A stretch of 64,000 bases of DNA, from NCBI RefSeq assembly GCF_016908195.1, contig NZ_JAFBDK010000007.1, positions 124,001 to 188,000 on the forward strand, read 5' to 3'. The notes below the pieces were generated by a model. It was given only the letters and a program-made list of their open reading frames with translations. It ran no database searches and was not told where the DNA came from. Below are positions 63,261 through 64,000 of the stretch, piece by piece; the stretch's first letter is position 1, and each line of letters starts with the position of its first letter. The stretch comes from Jeotgalibacillus terrae. Lineage in GTDB: Bacteria > Bacillota > Bacilli > Bacillales > Jeotgalibacillaceae. The position numbers and the translations under genes were made by a program.

Positions 63261-64000
63261 TGCAATACACCTCTGCTTTCATAGATCTGTCTATAGCTGC
63301 TGATAAACTGATCTTTTGTATAATGTCTCATCACCCGTTTTCTGCCATTCTCACCCATTGCCACTCTTAGTTTTTCATCCTGACCGATCTCAATGATCGC
63401 TTCTGCCATTTTTCCATAGTGCATGACAGGTACTACTCTGCCTGCAGGCCCGATTCCATCATCTGACCCATACAGCAGTTCTCTGCAGGATCCAACATCA
63501 GTTGAGACAAAGGGCTTTCCGGCAGCCAGTCCTTCGAGGATTGCAAGAGGCTGACCTTCACTGATACTCGATAAAACAAGCAAATCCATTTTCCCCAGAT
63601 AGTCTCTCACTGCAATCTGACCTGTAAAAATAATATCTTCTGTTCCCAGGGAACGGACAAGGTCCCTGCACTCTCTGTAATATTCAGGATCTTCATCATA
63701 AGGACCAAAAATATAGAATACGGCATGCGGGATATACCGTTTTACAATGTCAAAGCTTTGAATCATTGTTTTAATATCTTTAATCGGCACTACTCTTACA
63801 ATGGCGCCAACCAGCAGCTGGTTGACCTGATCATTCTCTTTTGTTTTCAGCTGAAGGAATTCATCAGGATGAACGCCGTTTGGAATGATCGAAATTTTAC
63901 CGCTGTCACATCCGATCTCTTCCTGAATCAGACGGTTTCTGTTGAACAGGCTGATCACCTGGTCGGAAGCTTTATAGGCACACATGGATAAAGAGTGGAA
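63248..64000 (-). CDS. pelF: PelF glycosyltransferase, C-terminal part (gene continues beyond the window)
   Basis: The frame is open through base 64000, so only the last ~250 residues are seen. It is a GT4 enzyme: SIIPNGVHPDEF, LLVGAIVRVVPIKDIKTMI, VFYIFGPYDEDPEYYREC and SSISEGQPLAILEGLAAGKPFVSTDVG, the last with the donor-binding Glu pair. These match PelF, the cytosolic Pel glycosyltransferase. The codons before the first internal ATG (63985) read FHSLS, continuous with the family, so that ATG is not the start. Confidence 0.92.
   Translation of the reverse strand, partial: FHSLSMCAYKASDQVISLFNRNRLIQEEIGCDSGKISIIPNGVHPDEFLQLKTKENDQVNQLLVGAIVRVVPIKDIKTMIQSFDIVKRYIPHAVFYIFGPYDEDPEYYRECRDLVRSLGTEDIIFTGQIAVRDYLGKMDLLVLSSISEGQPLAILEGLAAGKPFVSTDVGSCRELLYGSDDGIGPAGRVVPVMHYGKMAEAIIEIGQDEKLRVAMGENGRKRVMRHYTKDQFISSYRQIYESRGVLQWQA

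Overview
The window is a 64 kb piece of a low-to-mid GC Gram-positive chromosome, most likely a Bacillales member. Supporting signs are strong AGGAGG ribosome sites with ATG/GTG/TTG starts, two S-box (SAM-I) riboswitches, a B. subtilis-like methionine salvage locus, CcpA (cre) and Rex sites, a SinR-like regulator and pxpABC in the ycsF-kipIA arrangement. A marine or salt-adapted genus near Jeotgalibacillus is a guess from gene content only. No rRNA, tRNA, CRISPR array, prophage or intact insertion sequence was seen.

Layout. 1-12 kb: end of a mechanosensitive-channel gene, then a methionine salvage (methylthioribose) region with two back-to-back SAM riboswitches. The minus-strand operon is sulfite-oxidase-like gene, mtnK, mtnA, then a ribose-type ABC transporter; the plus-strand operon is mtnW-mtnX-mtnB-mtnD. 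12-19 kb: a CAP-domain protein, an IS200/IS605 relic, a three-gene operon with UDP-sulfoquinovose synthase (sqd1) and a SqdX-like glycosyltransferase (sulfolipid synthesis), and acetyltransferase genes. 19-31 kb: cstA with a cory-CC-star/ArsA-type ATPase pair, the 5-oxoprolinase operon pxpBCA with an NRAMP-like permease, a VanZ-like gene, and a 3-hydroxybutyrate/ketone-body operon with a cre site and a divergent LysR regulator. 32-43 kb: secreted pullulanase, Rex-controlled lactate dehydrogenase, an ABC exporter, a cytoplasmic alpha-amylase, aspartokinase and a uronate-dehydrogenase-like gene. 43-51 kb: a zincin-like protein with a small HTH partner, a TPR-HTH regulator facing an MFS exporter across twin operators, an FAD oxidoreductase and a PAS-GGDEF protein. 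51-56 kb: glyoxylate shunt (aceA, a small zinc-ribbon gene, malate synthase G) behind a SinR-like gene, with five copies of one palindrome. 56-64 kb: the end of a Pel-type exopolysaccharide operon (pelF, pelG) continuing into two CotH-kinase genes, a VTC polyphosphate polymerase, DUF4956 and DUF4832 genes.

The most unusual signals are outside genes. (i) Five intergenic arrays of degenerate repeats are phased at almost exactly 21 bp, each with a conserved core word (CGAAC in three arrays, TTCCATCA in one, CACTRCA in one). (ii) Six copies of a ~130 bp structured element have end stems that differ in sequence but stay complementary; one copy sits in the amylase 5' leader. (iii) Palindromes TGTTATATAACA precede every glyoxylate-shunt transcription unit beside a SinR homologue. 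The extended Pel/CotH/VTC/DUF4956 operon and the sulfolipid operon are the most interesting protein-coding systems.
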